From Helicostylum pulchrum (Eukaryota; Mucoromycota; Mucoromycetes; Mucorales; Mucoraceae), in the NCBI GenBank assembly GCA_025677825.1, contig JAIXMO010000042.1:62001-126000 (forward strand): a DNA stretch of 64,000 bases, given 5' to 3'. Numbering within the stretch: the first letter of the stretch is position 1; each line of letters starts with the position of its first letter. Position numbers and translations under genes: made by a program. The notes below the pieces were generated by a model. It saw only the letters and a list, made by a program, of their open reading frames with translations, did no database searches and had not been told where the DNA came from. Shown here piece by piece: positions 50,295 through 61,360 of this stretch.

Positions 50295-52074
50295 TTAAGC
50301 TAAATAATTTATACTTATTGAACCAAACTGAACAGTCAACTCACGGACAGCTTTACACCGAAGATTTAAAAAGTACGTTGTTTTGCTAGACAATCTAACG
50401 TAATAGTCCATATATGAACACTTGGATAACCAAGTAAAGTTAGGCTTGAGATCATTATAGAAATATGTATCTTCATTTTCTCTTGAGTACTTTAAAAAGA
50501 AATCCGAGTATTCTTGTGTAGGTTTTCTCGTAATATGCAGTTTATCGAATTTATTATGTTGCATGTTGATATCCAGTTTCTTTTCATAGGTACATCTTCC
50601 ATTATATCTCATAAATGAACTTTCGAAGAAAGACATTGTTCTCAAGTTTGGTAACCGAATCGATAGTTGCTCTAACACGATAGGGTAAATTATGTTAGAT
50701 CCAAAGACAAGCTCTTCAATCGACGTATTAATCGATAGTTTAGGATTACAGGATTCTAGAGCAAAGAAAAAGCATTCTATTTTTTTCAACAAAGAGCAGT
50801 GTTTGAATACATGATCCAAAAAGTGCCCTTGATACGTAGCTCCTGTGCTCTCCACTGTATCAAAGAAACGCAGAATATCAGATCCGATTCTTAAATTAGT
50901 TAAGAGTGATTCTACTTCTTCTATCAGTTCAACAGGAGAGGAAGTCTCGTCAAAGGTTGTGTAAGAAACAGTTACTTCGTGTCTATTAGACATACTGATA
51001 TACAGTTTTCTGTGAATGTCGGAATGAAGCCTTTCTATTCCTAAAGATAATTCGTTCATATGCTTCAGATTGCCAGTATACAGTTAATACTAAGGCCAAA
51101 TCTTCACAAGAGAGATATTTTACATCAAAGGTCTCTCTGTTGAGAGAATATTGGAGAAGTAATACTATAACAGAGTTGCTACAAACCAAATTTATCTTGT
51201 AAAAGTTTGTATTGAATTGAAGGGCTTCTAGATTAGGCAATACGCGCATTATGTAGTTAAATGTTGGGTCTCCACCGTCAGTTGTGAAATTAAAATAACT
51301 TTTTTAAATTTATCTTTGGTTTTAAAAGATTAATTTTATCTAATATCCCAGGAGAACTATTTTCTTGATTTTCTGAGCTGACTCGATTATCGGTATTAGA
51401 TTCACATCTTCGAATAACCGTCAGGTCAACAAGCGTTGGACAAGTATCAGGTATTTCGTCTACTTCTTCTAGTCTGAAGACATTAACTCTATTTATCTCC
51501 AAATACTTTAAGCACTTGAATGCTGCTAAATCAGATAGTAACTTTGTATGCAAGTCTCTGGATAAGAACAAAGTCCTGTTGTCTGTCGAATTCAAGACGA
51601 GAACTTGATTGATAAGTCTATCATTAAATTCGAAAGCGGTTTTCTGTATACACTTCTATATCGTCTATGTAAATAAGTCTTGGAATTTCCTGCAGATTTT
51701 TCCACTTGCGTTGTAGTATACGCAATCGCTTCCATAACCAAGGACAGGATTTTTTTGATGTTATAGCTTTTGCATTGGGACAACAATCAGCCAGTTTTTC
51801 AAAGTACCCTCTTCGATCCCAAGGCTCTTGCAGTTCAACTATTATATCGAAATTAATTTTACTTACAAGCTTTCCCAAGTGTTCCGATGATGTTAGAGAC
51901 TCGATACGTTGAAAGACCAATGGTGTCGTAAGCTACCCGTTCCGCGGAGTTTTACCATGCTTTACAAACACGTAAACTTTGGAAAACGGTTTTTTTATCG
52001 TCTACTTTTCGTAGTATATTCTGTAATACTTCTGCGGGTAACTCACTCCACGAATGTAAAATATAATTTTGCAT
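50295..52074 (-). pseudogene. F-box/leucine-rich-repeat protein, frameshifted
   Basis: F-box proteins present substrates to SCF ubiquitin ligases. Reading from an ATG at 52074, the first frame gives a good F-box: WSELPAEVLQNILRKVDD, then SLRVCKAW, an in-frame TAA where this family usually has Tyr, then NSAERVAYD. Homology then hops between frames: 51920-51624 (VFQRIESLTSSEHLGKL), 51595-51290 (TLFLSRDLHTKLL, LKYLEINRV), 51249-50986 (MRVLPNLEALQFN) and 51059-50295 (LRTMSFFESSF, VRELTVQFGS). At each of three junctions removing one T (minus strand), near 51616, 51298 and 51067, restores a continuous reading. LRR-like segments follow the F-box as in intact members. The gene is either a recent pseudogene or carries several single-base sequence errors. 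Confidence 0.78.
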
Positions 52075-53046
52075 TTAGGATATACAGAAAAAAGGAAAGA
52101 AAAGGAAAAGAGTAAAAAAATATCTCAAGTCACCGAAGTGACGGCTAAACAATTTGTCACACTTGATACCAAAGATAAAGGAAGCTGTCAGTACAAGTCA
52201 GAGGTAAAAAAAAAAAAAAAAAAAAAAAGATTTAACTCGCAGTGGGTGTAACTCTCCGACCGAAATAATCAAATAAGTATAGCAGTGTAAAGTAGATGGG
52301 GTTATTCCAAATAGCAACTGTACAATTAGTCCATTCGAACCAAACTCAAAAATCATGTCCTCCAATGACATAATTAATCAAGTATTCGGCGTTTTAGATC
52401 AACACTATTTTTTGGTGTCTCTGTAGTTTGTCAAGCTAAACCCACACCGATTTATCTTTTACCGATCGATCATCCGTTATACTGTTAAAAAAGAAGCGTA
52501 AGTAGAAAAACTATTTCCGGAATCCATTTTCTTTCAATGTTCTTAATTCTATTATTTACCTTTTCCAAATATATAAAGTGCATTATTCAATTGTCAACTA
52601 TGGTGTTAAAGGAACAAATTAAAAAGTGCTGACTCCTTTAAAACTAAGATAGTTTTTCCCTCCTGGTTTTTTTTTGTCAATATAAAGTTAACGTTTCCGA
52701 TTTCAAATTATAACGATTATTTTTCTCGTAGATGATTCACTTTCATAGCTACTAGAAAAAATAAATATACAGCAACGTAACTTTTATTTATAACAAAGTA
52801 ATATGCGTATCAAATATTACTTTTATTTAGCGAATAGTTAAACATGTATTATAATAGATTTAAATGAATAAACAAACAAGTAATGTTATCAGTAATAAAA
52901 CTATAGTGTGAAGGGAAACCCTTATCTTTTTACCTACATGCATATACTCCTAATTAAAAATATAGTTTTTTCTTATAAAAAAAAAACCATTCTATTTTTC
53001 TTTTTCATCATTTAACTTTTTTTTATTACAGAAACTACAAGTAAAT
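52075..53046. other. Intergenic, no gene recognised
   Basis: Includes an A-tract (about 52207-52228) and otherwise plain AT-rich DNA. The last 70 bp before 53047 are T-rich and end in TTACAGAAACTACAAGTAA, probably leader sequence of the small secreted peptide gene. Confidence 0.5.
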
Positions 53047-53256
53047 ATGCTTAAAATTATTGTTATTTTTCTAGTATTTGCAACTAGCTTGTACTTTACA
53101 GAGGCTGCATTATATTCAGAAGATAATAGAGGTGTAGTAAGTGGAGAATTCGCTTCAAATAGAATGATCGTATCACCTCAACAAAAACCAGATAACTCAA
53201 GTAATTCTCAACTTTCTAAAAGAGGTCGGCTCTATCGTCGTCGCCAAAGTAATTAA
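53047..53256 (+). CDS. Small secreted peptide precursor with basic C-terminus, 69 aa
   Basis: Not a recognised family. Residues 1-20 form a clear signal peptide (MLKIIVIFLVFATSLYFTEA) with a likely cleavage after Ala-20. The remaining 49 residues are hydrophilic, Ser/Asn-rich, and contain LSKRGRLYRRR near the end. Lys-Arg and Arg-Arg pairs are typical sites for the KEX2 protease. The mature part has no cysteine. Single exon with a purine-containing leader before the ATG. It could be a secreted effector-like or signalling peptide, or a chance frame; the signal peptide argues for a real gene. Confidence 0.55.
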   Translation: MLKIIVIFLVFATSLYFTEAALYSEDNRGVVSGEFASNRMIVSPQQKPDNSSNSQLSKRGRLYRRRQSN

Positions 53257-53837
53257 ATATTACAAAAAGTGCCCTTTTTTCGATTATCAAAATTATATCT
53301 TTTTTCGACTTTGTGAATATTAATAATAAACTTCCTTTTTTTTTTTCAGTATATAAATCACATAATAATGTTTGTATTTAGATGGTGTATTTTTATATAC
53401 AGTAAATATTGTCCATTTTAAGAAAATGAATGGCGCTGGTTAGAAAATTATTTGCAGTTTGTTGGCAAATGATTGTTGCTTTCAAAACTTTAGTTTGTCT
53501 GTTTGGGATAGGCCAAATTGGCGTTACCGAGTGAAGGCTTTAATTCTTTCTTTTCGCTTTTAAAATTAAGTATGCAAAAAACCATAAACCTTTTTAAGTC
53601 TGATAAGTTCTTGCTATTGATGTATCTACGTATTACGTATTCTCATATGAAGTTACGTAAGCTATATAAAAAGATGGTATCTTTGACATATATTCTCAGA
53701 TATGTTCTATTTCTATCCATTTGATAATATAACTATAAAGACTGTTCAAACTCTTTATAAGATCATGTAACTGGTTTACATAATCAACGTCACATTATCT
53801 ATAAGTAAGCTACAAGCTACAAGCCTCTATCTTGCGT

Positions 53838-53954
53838 CTTATTATAAGGAAAATACACGCTGTATAGATTTATCCGTAGTAAATCTGTACTTGTCAAAAT
53901 AAAGTCAACAATAAAATAGTAATCAAAAGGTGTAGATATATAGCGCGTATATAA
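53838..53954. mobile_element. MITE-like repeat, copy 2
   Basis: Second copy of the repeat at 44330-44452, same orientation, with ATACACGC at 53853-53860 and GCGCGTAT at 53943-53950 as ends and a 6-8 nt deletion in the centre. Confidence 0.7.
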
Positions 53955-54203
53955 CACTAATAATTTTTTGATATTTTTCTTATTTTTTATTTTTTATTTT
54001 TGATATTACTTTTATATTTTAAAACTGTCGATATCACATTTACTTTATGTTATTTTTATTTTTATTTTTTGATATTAACAGTTATTTTTAATAACTATTG
54101 TCAATATCACAGGTACGGTGTTTTGAAAAAAAAACCCCCCGTTCCGGATTATATGCAACAATTTATATTTATCACTTTTCTTTTTTTTTCATTTTCTTTT
54201 TTT

Positions 54204-54306
54204 TCTTTTCTTTTCTTTAGTTTTTTCTTTTCTTTAGTTTTTTCTTTTCTTTAGTTTTTTCTTTTCTTTAGTTTTTTCTTTTCTTTAGTTTTTTCTTTTC
54301 TTAAGC
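54204..54306 (+). repeat. Pyrimidine-rich tandem repeat, 17-bp period
   Basis: The unit TCTTTAGTTTTTTCTTT recurs with an exact 17-bp step (TAG at about 54220, 54237, 54254, 54271 and 54288). Simple-sequence minisatellite without a coding frame. Confidence 0.85.
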
Positions 54307-56099
54307 CTTTTTTTTTTTTTACATTTCAAAGACGAGACTATAGCTTGAGTAAATGAAGAAAAAAGGGAAATGAGTGGAAAGGAAAGGAACAGAGGGTAGA
54401 GTATACACTTTTATTAAAAAAAATATGCGTCACTTTTGGAGAAAAAAATAGTCCGAAAAAATAATAAAATAAAAATAAATGAAGGGAAAATAAATATGAA
54501 AACTTACAATTGGTTATAAAAACAGCAAAAGGGACATATAGAACAAAGAGGTAGACAGAATGAAGAGACAGAATGAAGGAAATAAAAGAAATAAAAAAGT
54601 AGAAGGTTAGCATATGAAAGAATGAAACGAATAATGTGAGCTTACCGCGAAGTGCATATTTTTTTGAACCAGGCGATAATCAAGGCTGGAATAGTTGGAA
54701 TAGTTGGTGTAAGCGGTGTAAGTATACATGCGTAGAAAGTAGTCTAACTGTAAACAGCCAACATGGCTTCTATGGTCTTGCCTTAGGTTGATTTGTATAT
54801 CTAAGTAAGATTAAAAAAGTTTATAAAGTATTTTAATTTACACAAATTGTTACTATGTACCGTGGCAGACCATTTGCATGTATACTTTTAATTTGGTCAC
54901 CCGCAGCCTAAGTTCTTGCGATACTTGATGACCGAGCGAGGAAGACGAAGAAAGAGATCAATAAGGAAAAAAAAAAGGAGTAGAATGGGTTGGTTATCGA
55001 ATTACAACAGAAAATATGTCTGTATTTACATTAGAATTTAAAAAGAAAGAAAGGAGAAGAATATTACAGGTATTCACGCAGTCGTCACTTTCTAATAAAC
55101 TATCTGGAAGAAATGGCTTTTTTTTTCGTTACTTCCCGTATGTTTATATAAAGTGTGAACAAACCAGAAAAAAATAACTTCTTTTCAATTTTTACTACCT
55201 CTCGCGTATTTTAGGTGTTGGACACTCCCAACGCTGACTGCGATAGATACGCAGTACATTCTTCTACAAGATATATGTTGTTACCTGATAAGATGATAGG
55301 ATACAAACTAAACACACTTTCCTATTTTCTGCTGGATTAACAATAGGTCTTTTTTTTTTATAGCTCCGCTCTATACTTGTATTTTTCTTGAAGCCATTAA
55401 AATATTGCATTATGGTATAGATTTCGCATTTACAAACGAAGTATATTTTTTTTTTAAAAAAATCCATCAATTGGATGTATTGATCACAGGATCATAGCAG
55501 TTTATCCTCAGTTTATAGGGTGCAGATTAAAAAAAATGTCATCATAACTAGATAAAGAACCCCATTTATAAACGGTGAAATTAAGCACAAATCCCAATTA
55601 AAAAAACACACACATAAACGAACGGGTTTTCCTATTTACACGGGGTATGCGCATGGCACCGCCAAGTAAAAAGATTTTTTTTTGTTGGTGTCAAAGACTT
55701 TGCGAACGCTCTTAAAGATCGTAATTTGTTATTAAATAAAAATTACGTAAAAATTAGAATTGCGTAAGGTCTCATTTGCTATTGATAACTGCTTGACATC
55801 TATTCTTCATACTGAAAATTAATTTTTCAGCGTAATCAATTGTCGACTCTTCCCAAGTGTCCTTCAAAACCACCTTTGATTTATCCTTTTTATGAAGCTC
55901 AAATAGATGGGCTTTTACTTTACGAGCCAGTTCTCAAAGCCTTTGATTCCAGTCATAACCAAACTTAAACGTTGGTAATATAGACTTGTTTTTATACCTC
56001 TCCCCTTTCTTTCTAATTACTGACACCTCCATCGTTGATCTCTCCCAGTGAGATCAAAAACCAGAATACAAGGCGATTCGGAAAAGTATTATAGTACCA
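54307..56099. other. Region without recognisable gene
   Basis: AT-rich DNA with small unconvincing frames. The end nearest 56100 would be the 3' flank of the Fanzor gene. Confidence 0.5.
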
Positions 56100-56180
56100 G
56101 CTGCTTTTTTCGCTCGCTGCGCTCACGAAGCGGCGTCGCCCCGATGGATTTCTTATCCTCGGTCGACTGTTTTAGGTGAC
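56100..56180 (-). ncRNA. GC-rich structured block 3' of the Fanzor gene, candidate guide-RNA scaffold
   Basis: About 95-170 bp downstream of the Fanzor stop (minus strand), the AT-rich sequence gives way to a GC-rich stretch containing GCTCGCTGCGCTCACGAAGC and GGCGTCGCC. These can fold into short stems (CGCT with AGCG, GGCG with CGCC). TnpB and Fanzor guide RNAs are known to overlap or follow the 3' end of the nuclease gene. Function is inferred from position, composition and stems; no transcript evidence is available. Confidence 0.35.
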
Positions 56181-56272
56181 GAAAAAAAAAAAGCGGGGGT
56201 TAATTTATAGTGTTTGTTTGAAAAAAACACGACTGCAGTGTATAGGGGAGGAAGGGATATAATTAAGAAGTA

Positions 56273-59200
56273 TTACTTCGGGAAAGCGGGCCTAGAAGCG
56301 TTTCGTTTAAGGAAAGCAACGGCAGTGTTTTTAAATCTTTCAGTTTTAGATTGACTGGTGTTTGGATCGAAAGAAGGGAAAGCGACGTTAAGGATTAAAC
56401 TAGCTGCGCCAGACAAACCAATGGCAAGAGCGGAGGCTGCATCCCTAGCTTTGTGAGTAGCAGATAATTTTTGAAACAGGCATTTTTTGTTGTTGCAAAC
56501 AAACGTCCCTTTGATGGAGCGTAGAGATACTTTGCCATTTTTTGATACGACCATTTTTAATGGATGGTCTAATTTTCCGTAGCAGAACAAACATGTCTGT
56601 GACGTATGATGCTCGTTTGTGATACAAACTGAAGTATAGCGACTGTGTAAAGCAGGTTTCCATTTACCACCATATGTGATATGCCCTTTAATGTTGCTAC
56701 CAACTCCATGGCCACGATCTCCAATAAACATAATTGACTTCGACTTGTTTCCAACAAATTTGCGCTCTTCCGAACATACGCGATCTTTTGTACGTTGGAG
56801 TGATAATTCGGATCTTCTTCTTTGCTTGACCATGCTTTTTGAGTAATAAAAATCTCTTAGATTTTCTTTATAACCGTCATGCTTTGAATATTTATTTGTC
56901 AAATCGTCGATGCTTGTGGCGGTCCAAAGGCTGCTTTCATATGATTCCTTTTCGATTTCTACGATACGCTGACCTTGTTCTCCACGCTTCTTCTTTTTTA
57001 TCAAATTCACCTGAGCACTTTTACCACCTGATCAATATTGGATATCCTTCGAGTAGATTTTCATATTCTTGGGAATGTATGCCATGACCCTGTCCTCTTC
57101 AGTGGCTTCTATTATTTACCTTCATTTTCTAGAGCATCGTATCGATTGTAAAGTTTAAGATGGTACTTGAATTTTTCGAGAGCTAACTTGCATGTTTCCG
57201 TCGTCGTCACGATGCCGTTATCTGTGCCGGACATACACAAATTTCCGTTCAGAAGCTCTTCATCTATTTTCAAGTTCTCAGTTTTCTCCATGCATTTATA
57301 GTTACTATAGCTGATCAACTTCTTTTTGACAGCAGGTTGTTCTTCTTCATCTTCCTTGTTATTTACCCCAACCCGTCTGTTTAAATAAGAAATTTCCTTT
57401 CCTAGCTCCTTCTTCTTGTTGTTCAAGAGGAATACTTTTTGTTGAAGCTCGTCGCGTTTTTCTTTCAACTTGTTTATTTTTTTGAGCAAGACTTGATTAG
57501 AGTGTGTCTTTTGACCTTTTACCCATTGACCTTTCAGTTGTTTCATCTCTTGACGCACGGTAAATTTCTTTCTTTCTTCAAGAGCCAATTTTAACTCCTT
57601 CATAGTGTCATCCTGCTCTTTTCTAAGTAACTTCATCCTTTCTTCTTTTCCTTGTGATTCTACCTTCCGTTTTGATTGTTTCTCTACGACAGATGGAACT
57701 TGTTCTTGCGGCTCCTGTAGTTCAATGGATGTTTGACATGGTGGAGATTTTTCTATCTCTCCCATTAATCGAACGGTCTGTAGCCCAGGTAGAAATATCA
57801 TGTAATGTTGAAAGTCTTGTCCATAACTTGCTGAACGTTGGAAGACCTTTGGGAGATTGAAGTATGATCCAAACATGGCATCTTTTTGTTCTGTCACGGC
57901 TTGCTTCGATGTGATCTCTTAATTATTGTGATCGAATACTCAATGGTTTTTCTTTAACTTCATGTGAGCTAAACAAGCTGTATAAGCCAGCTGCATCCAT
58001 CCGAAGGGAAGACAGACTTCTTGGTTTAATGATAGGATATAACTTTATCATAATTTTGAAGTATTCAGTTACCCGAAATATTTGATTACACATAAGCAGC
58101 AAGGGCAATTGATACGCAAAGGATCCTCTGTTCTTGTGATCAGGAATATACGGAGCAACCAAGTTGAATATCAACATACAGACACTTACTTCCTTGTCCT
58201 CGAGATTATTAGAAGCAACTTTAAGGTCTTGTACACCTACAGACGTCTTGCCACTTTTCAACAATAAGTCTCTAATAATAGACTGCAAATGGAATAAACG
58301 CCTTCTTGACAGGTCGGTGTCATTACGCTGTTCTTGTTCATCATCTTGATCTTCAATATCTTCAATATAATCCAGTTCTATTTCGCTTGCAACTTCTAGT
58401 TCCATAGCTTTTTCATCTTCAGATACCTCTTTTATATTGCTCGAAGGCAAAGGTTTGCGCTATATAGCATATTTTTATTAATGTAGTGGTCTCAAACACA
58501 TTATTGACTTTACGTACCTCTTTCATTATATTTTCCTCAAAATCGAGAATTTTTTGTTTGCATGTTGCTACCTTTTCCTCCCATACACTTCGCTGTTCAT
58601 GATCTTGTGATACTTTCTGTTGATAATATTCCTGTTTTGCTCTTTCTTTTTTAAAAAATCTTCGTAGGCTGCTTCTCGATTTTTTCACCAACTTTTGCGA
58701 TGTACCATGACGTTCGATTTTTTCTTGCTTCTTTTGGGTAATAAAATTCCTTATATCATCGTTCTCTTGTAGGAGCGAGATGTATTTTAAGTAAAACTTG
58801 CAACAGGTTGTTCAATAGTTTATAAAAACGATTAGATTTTTCCACATGTTTGAGAAGTTAACCATGTAACCAGCTAAAGTCAGTTTCATTGCGTGAGTAT
58901 CAGCGTCACACTTGAAATGATTTGTCTCGTCGGTGGGCATGAGCCTAAAAACAGCAGCATGTAATGGATACTTTTTCAAGGTTTCTGCTTGTATTCCGTC
59001 ATCGCCGTAATACTTTGAGTGAATTGCTGAAAGATGAGCTGAGCTGAACAAGGTCTTCATTTGCTGTTGGAATAAATTCATTATCGGTGCATTCCGGTTT
59101 ATAATGGGGCGCCAGAAACTCGTCCTCCTTGGATTAGTAGGCAATCCGGTAAAATTGTATTGATCGCGACGCCTTTGGCAGCACCAAGTCTAATAACATT

Positions 59201-59914
59201 TGAACTGGTTATTTCAAAAGTGGTTTGTTGGAGAAGAAGGAAAATCTTATATAGGCGAACAGAGAAGTCCGTTAAGTAGTTAGTGGTATTCCGTAAAGAA
59301 TCCTTCAGTGTCTTTTGAAACCACTGTGAAATGTCTTCAGGCAAATCTTCTCTGAGTATAGTTGAGAATTGAACAGAGCAAGTTCTAGAGGTATCCATAT
59401 TGACCACATTCACAACAGTGTTTTCTGGTTTAGCGCGAGAACTACCCTCAGATGCGGCAACGTTTTCTTGCTGTAATTGCGACAAGATTCCATCAAAATT
59501 GTTTTCAACTATGTCGGTCCAAAAGGCTATATTTTTCTTTTTGTTGTGCCTGATGTAACTTTCCACCGATCCACTAGCTAGGCCATTGTTTATTTCCGCG
59601 TCAGTAACAGTCCCCTTTTCAATTCTTTGTTGTTCCAGACACGTCTGTTTTAACTGAGCCGTATTTCCCTTCTGCAAAATACATGTCTTTATCTTTCTGG
59701 TTAATCTTTTGATCATTTCTGTGTCTAGAGCTTCTTGTAAAGCGCGATCTCTATGTAATTTTTCGTCTCCCTTGGCGCGTTTTCTATTACTTGGACCTGC
59801 TAAGGATTCTACTTCGTACCCTCTTTTTATGCTCGTTTTCCAAATTGGGCAAGGGTTTGGAGCGTAATTTTCAGTATCGTAAGCGTGCTTCTGTCTCTTT
59901 TTGCTGTATTTCAT
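56273..59914 (-). CDS. Fanzor-type RNA-guided nuclease (eukaryotic TnpB relative), about 1108 aa in the proposed model
   Basis: Fanzors are eukaryotic TnpB/OrfB relatives that cut DNA guided by a 3'-encoded RNA. Proposed exons: 59914-59120, 59063-58830, 58763-58518, 58459-57959, 57915-57120 and 57027-56273; sum 3327 nt in frame. Introns 58460-58517 and 57028-57119 are well supported. The other three (56, 66 and 43 nt) are the only simple GT-AG way past in-frame stops, such as the TGA at 58812, and could instead be lesions. The N-terminal half is basic and helical. RuvC-I is MSGTDNGIV (Asp about 824). MFIGDRGHG is the conserved glycine motif. The shifted catalytic glutamate is in TNEHHTSQTC (Glu about 996), next to the zinc ribbon CLFC...CNNKKC. 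RuvC-III is KARDAASALAIG (Asp about 1053). All three acids are present. The C-terminal tail is basic. Neighbours are a Fanzor fragment and a Crypton relic upstream. Confidence 0.83.
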
Positions 59915-60013
59915 TTAAATCAAAAAGTTATGTTGAAAAGAAAGGTAGCTGGAAAGATGAACAAGAAAAATATTTAAAAATACAGAAATGTTGTTATGAA
60001 TCACATGAAATTT

Positions 60014-60270
60014 ATTGATTAATCGGAGACAGCAATGTATCATCAAAATGGTTTTCGACTATGCCAGTCCAAAAGGTATTTTTTTTTTTTTTGGGTCCTG
60101 ATGTACTTCTTCACAGATCTACTAGCTATGCTATTGTTTATTTCAGTGTCACTAATAGCGCCCTTCTCGGTTATTTGCTGTTATAGGCATGTCTGTTTTA
60201 ATTGAGCCACGCTTCCAAAGTACACCTTTTTACCCTGTGGATCATTTCCTTGTCCAGAGTACTGTGAGGG
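60014..60270 (-). pseudogene. Partial, diverged duplicate of the Fanzor N-terminal region
   Basis: This stretch is clearly related at the DNA level to about 59496-59730 inside the Fanzor gene. Both carry ATCAAAAT(T/G)GTTTTC, GTCCAAAAGG, CTAGCTA(G)GC(C)ATTGTTTATTTC and TGTCTGTTTTAA in the same order, with many substitutions and small gaps. The copy encodes no open frame. It is a fragment of a second Fanzor gene or of a tandem duplication. Confidence 0.75.
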
Positions 60271-60599
60271 TATTATTTCCTACCAAGACCCGTCACAGTT
60301 CCAAATCTCTTTAAATTTCAGTCGAGGTTAATTACTTTTTTAGATTTAAAAAAATGCTTTTTTGCATTATTTAGTAATAAAAAGTAAAAGGGAATATATA
60401 TGTACATTTTTTTTATTAAATTTAAGAGAAAAGATGTCTATGTGCTAGTTTTTGTTGGCAATCTTCTGTTTTCATTTTTGGGTTATAGAAAAGATTGAGA
60501 AAAAACAAATTTGCAAACTGCATCCCTAAAGCATTTTGACGGTGGTAAAGCATAGCATGACTAAGAAGAAAACAGAGCCTATCTCTTGAGCTACGACAA

Positions 60600-61220
60600 T
60601 CATTTTTTTTCAGTTATGAAATATCCACTTATTTCTTGAAGTTCTTTTTTTGTATATATATCATCAAGACCATTCTTACCACGATCGGCGAAGTAAGCCC
60701 TCTAGTTTTTTCCTTTTTTCTTGTCGAGAGTATCCAAAAAAGTTGCTACTAAAGGACCTCAAACTATACCATTGGGATTCCAACCCAGAGCCTTTTGCGT
60801 CTTACACAGATCAGATACAGCTTTAACATAAGCGTTGTAAGATTCCGTTCCAAACTTTATAGGACTTTCGTCTGGAAATTTTCGACATTTACGACTACGC
60901 TTAGACACATGCTCCATCGAAAAGTAGCTTAATTTTGAATCAGATACTGTTTGACCATCTTCAAAATTTTGATCGTTACACCAAGCCTTTGATTTATATG
61001 TTAATATCATAATTTAAAGATAGATTGCTACTAAAAGAAAAATCACCTTCCATTCTTCCTGTTTAGCGGTGTATGCCTTGATCGTGTTTACAGGACGATG
61101 TGACATACCTTGCGCTATAATCATCTGGTTACTGCGATGCATAGCTGAGCTGTTATTAACCATACGTTGAATACCTTCGTTATTAACCTCGACAGGTGTA
61201 CTTTTTTGACTGGATACAAA
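60600..61220 (-). pseudogene. Crypton-type tyrosine recombinase / Ndc10-domain-II-like protein, N-terminal remnant
   Basis: Exon 1 (about 61220-61047) ends HRPVNTIKAYTAKQEEWK and joins through a GT-AG intron (60987-61046) to AWCNDQNFEDGQTVSDSKLSYF. YNAYVKAVSDLCKTQKALGWNPNGI follows, then an in-frame TGA where Arg is normal, GPLVATFLDTLDKKK, an in-frame TAG, and RAYFADRGKNGLDDIYTKKELQEISGYF. This order matches the N-terminal part of fungal Crypton/Ndc10-like proteins as I know them. The recombinase catalytic domain is absent downstream, so this is a truncated and nonsense-bearing relic. Family call is from memory of motif patterns and could be refined by a profile search. Confidence 0.6.
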
Positions 61221-61360
61221 ATCTTTTTATTAAGTGGTAAAAGATAAGAAATTAATTGAGTAGATTCTACTTAGTGTAAATAATATATAAAAATGCAGAA
61301 GAATAATTGATGAGAAAGGGGATTTGTTGATTTTTAAAATGATTACTACTAGATATGAAT

